Assembly (NCBI RefSeq): GCF_022965805.1
Contig: NC_133101.1
Coordinates: 1,612,001-1,676,000, forward strand
Direction: 5' to 3'
Source of the DNA: Primulina eburnea
Lineage: Eukaryota; Streptophyta; Magnoliopsida; Lamiales; Gesneriaceae
DNA length: 64,000 nucleotides
The translations under genes and the position numbers were made by a program. Below are positions 61,298-64,000 of the stretch, in pieces (the first letter of the stretch is position 1; each line of letters starts with the position of its first letter). The notes below the pieces were generated by a model that had not been told where the DNA came from, did not search any database, and worked only from the letters and a program-made list of their open reading frames with translations.

Positions 61298-63520
61298 AAG
61301 TTTTTTTTTTCAAAAAGAATATTTGAGAAATTTAGTCTCTCTCGACGAGATACAAGGAGAGACGTGTAGAATATTATAAATGGTTTACGCATTTCTTTTC
61401 TATTTAAATAAATGATTATAATATTATAAATATTTTTATAATATATTTAAATATAAAATAATTAAATATAGTTGGTAGATTTGGGCGGTAAGCTTGTGGT
61501 ATGCCTCAGCTTTAAGGGTGCATGTGGGTCACGCCCAACGTGATGTTCCCGTGTAAGTTGTAACCCTCTCACATTTCTTTTCTTTTCTTTTCATTTTTTT
61601 ATTTTATTTCTTCGCAACCACTTATGAGACAAATTATTATCCAGTCATTTCAAATTTATATTTTCCTGTGTGTCTCTTTGAGACAAACTTTAAATTAAAA
61701 TTTTTATTTTTATTATTGAAATGTTTACGTGATATCGAAAATTATTTTTATAATATAAGATTAATTTTAGAATACAGTAGTTTGATAGTATACTTGGGAA
61801 CTATTTCAGTTTTCGAAATTTAACTAAACATAAATAAGAAGTCAACTCAAAGATGAAATAAAATTTTAACCATTTAGTGGGATAATAATTATAAAATAGA
61901 CAACTTGTAGTATGGTTTTAATGTGTAATTTTCACAATTTAAAGGTTAAATTTTTATTGAAGTCCACAAGTGACTATTGTTTATTAATTAAATTTAGAAA
62001 ACTTTTTTTGAGAATCTCAATAGTTTTTCTCTGTTTTTTTTTATGGAACATATTATTTGATCGGTCTTTTATTAATGGTTTTAGTAGTCGTGACTAATTA
62101 AATTAAATTAAATAATATAAGGTCATGTTTAATGCACTTTGGTTATAAAAAGTAGAACATGTGTCTTGACTAGTTCGATTTGATGACCGATTATTTGGAA
62201 ATTGTGCCCCGACACTTCGATTCAATTCAACTTAAATTTTTCCTTATCTTATTCAAATTTTGAATCAATTACAACTCTTATCACGTGCTATTAATTAAAT
62301 GACCATACAATATCGCATTTGTTTTTTTTTTTTTACTTAATATATAAAATTTACATAAACATTGTTTTATTACATATCACTTCACCAAACTAAACATTAT
62401 TGTGTGATATTCAGAAGATAATACAAAACTGATACATGGTTATGGAGATGTCGATATGACATTTGATAAATACTCGATCATACATTTATTTTTATTTATT
62501 ATTTATTATTACTGCCACAACTGCAATTGTTTGTGTTTTTAAATTATCACTATATTTGGAAAAATTCATAATCAAACCTGGTTTTGATTCTTGAATTGGA
62601 TGATAGACTCACATATTTCTATACATGATATTTGTTGATCTGGTTACAGTGAGAAGTGATACTTCTGACATAAAAATAATGTTTTTTATGGTACGCGTCT
62701 GGTTGAATATTCATCTCACAAAATAAATCTATAAAACGATCTCATAAGAGTTTTTATGTCAATCCAAACTGAACTCCTTGTACTTGGTTCAATTCAATTC
62801 CGGTAAAAGGATTTAGTGCTCGACAAAAATAACTCTACATATTGCAAGAATGACAAATTAATCAAGTCTAGAGTATGTCTCATATATGATGGTCTTATGA
62901 ATTTATATATGTGAAACTCTTCGACCCGATTCATATTACGAGGATTGCAAATAAATATTTTGGAAAAAGATGATAAATTTTCATTGTTAATGTTGGATAT
63001 GAGATTCATGTAATTTTTGTGTTAAATTTGTCATAGATAATTTTTTTTCTTATTATAACATTAGAATGTAGATTATAATTCCGTAACAAAAACTATTTTT
63101 TTTGAGTTCTATATAATTTTTTTTTATCTAAATTATTATTTTTAGTTTTAATAAATATCAAACGGTCCAGAAAAGGAGTTTTGAAAAGTAAACGATGACG
63201 ATGTTTGATTCGATTTCTTCGTTGACAAGTCATCATAATTGGTGATGTCCAAATTTCAAACGCTGAATCACAATGGCCAGTATCGATCTGTCGTCTTCTC
63301 TTTATCTGGTCCACCTTAATCTCCATCACCTTTTTTCTTTTGTGGAGAGTAAGCAAGCCATTTTGTTTTGATATGCTAATTCCGAATTTCAATTTGCTCC
63401 TCCATCGATCTCTCGTCTTCCTTCTTATTTATGGAGGGAGAGTAACGACTGAATGACATGAGAAGCAACATATACATAAATATTTGCATGCATGTATTAT
63501 TAAAGGAATTTTAATTTATT
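61298..63520. other. AT-rich intergenic
   Basis: No gene is supported. Possible MITE debris lies at about 62645-62760 (AAGTGATACTTCTGACATAA, then TCATCTCACAAAATAAATC, then a GATCTCATAAGAG end). A plus/minus open frame near 63.1-63.4 kb lacks motifs. Confidence 0.45.
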
Positions 63521-63600
63521 TTTCTGAAAATAATTATGGTAACAACAGAGATGGAGGGAGAAGATAAATTATTGTAATTTCTTTCTCTGAAAATAATTAT
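63521..63600 (+). repeat. 63-bp tandem duplication, second copy interrupted by the SINE
   Basis: TCTGAAAATAATTAT occurs at 63523 and again at 63586. The following AACAACAGAGATGGAGGGAG (63541) recurs as AACAACATAGATGGAGGGAG at 63846, beyond the candidate SINE. The layout is a 63-bp unit present twice, with the second copy split by about 240 bp. Confidence 0.7.
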
Positions 63601-63842
63601 TGCTTGCATGGGTTTAGCTCAGTTGTTCAGTAGCAGTGAATCTTGGAGCAATGACTAGGGAACGAGTCTCGTAAGCAGCAGTGTGGGAGTTAAATTCCCT
63701 CTAATGAGGAGAGCTCTTTGTGCGCGGCGTAACATAAGGTCTATCTGCTGTTGGTTGGCTGAGTCACCATGATTTATCTCCTATCATATTCTTGTCGGGC
63801 CGGAGGTGAGGGACAACTAAAGCGAGCGATTTCATCTTTTGG
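63601..63842 (+). mobile_element. candidate tRNA-derived SINE
   Basis: GGGTTTAGCTCAGTTGTTCAG at its start contains a good RNA polymerase III A box (TAGCTCAGTTG, 63615-63625). GGAGTTAAATTCCC near 63687-63700 resembles a B box with substitutions. It then continues with a non-tRNA body including GGGCCGGAGGTGAGGGAC. No protein is encoded. The ends come from the interrupted duplication around it. There is no poly(A) or clear target duplication, so the class is probable but not proven. Confidence 0.55.
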
Positions 63843-63870
63843 AGCAACAACATAGATGGAGGGAGAAGAA

Positions 63871-64000
63871 GACCAAATTGGACTACACATGTCCTATGTT
63901 GGATAAATTGTCGGTTGTACTCATTAATTCATGGTTCATCATCCATCGTGTGTTGATACTTGTTATCATGCTTCAATGCATCTGACTCGGCTCCAGCTTT
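63871..64000. other. right edge, nothing recognised
   Basis: 130 bases without a gene or repeat signal. Confidence 0.5.

Noticed and set aside
63608..63700. Possible genuine tRNA gene
   Set aside because: The A box is good, but the B box is imperfect, the spacing is too long and no acceptor stem closes. A SINE origin fits better.
1..64000. CRISPR array, bacterial operon, phage or plasmid signals
   Set aside because: Spliced plant genes and plant transposons dominate. No regularly spaced direct repeats with unique spacers and no prokaryotic gene organisation are present.

Overview
The window reads as nuclear DNA of a flowering plant. It has AT-rich intergenic DNA, intron-containing genes with GT-AG splice sites, and many degenerate transposons. 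The proteins are closest to eudicot families, and an abundant MITE family looks like one I associate with asterids of the Lamiales; the order is an inference, not shown by the sequence alone. No species was identified.

Five intact protein-coding genes can be reconstructed exon by exon, each with a continuous reading frame: (1) a growth-regulating factor (GRF, minus strand, 3581-5804) with QLQ and WRC domains and a miR396 target site; (2) a 1-aminocyclopropane-1-carboxylate synthase (ACS, plus, 17973-19734), the committed step of ethylene synthesis; (3) an R2R3-MYB of the RAX/MYB36/68/84 group (minus, 30533-31762); (4) a plastid-type branched-chain aminotransferase with ten exons (BCAT, minus, 42130-45514); (5) an HD-Zip class II factor of the HAT22/HAT9 type (plus, 58992-60195). 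A sixth locus (776-877, minus) may be the first exon of a gene running off the left edge. The genes are independent transcription units, and nothing suggests a cluster with a shared pathway.

The rest is transposon-rich. At 12.4-16.3 kb a pentatricopeptide-repeat (PPR) pseudogene was split by a PIF/Harbinger element, which was itself split by a 1014-bp hAT element with an 8-bp target duplication. A second Harbinger element lies at 6.7-8.0 kb with remnants of both of its proteins, and a 1040-bp non-autonomous one lies at 10.5-11.5 kb. hAT transposase relics lie at 28.5 and 51.9 kb. A 2190-bp solo LTR (47544-49733) has a perfect 5-bp target duplication and carries a CG-rich repeat array. A second LTR-like block lies at 53.7-54.0 kb, and a candidate tRNA-derived SINE at 63.6 kb.

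The most distinctive repeat is a ~182-bp MITE present in at least ten copies. Seven copies carry 9-bp target duplications (five exact, two with one mismatch), which points to Mutator-like mobilisation. Two copies are half-length, and one of these sits between 42-bp direct repeats. I did not find a convincing wholly new biological system. The best leads are the MITE family and its rearranged copies, the triple-nested insertion, and the LTR array.
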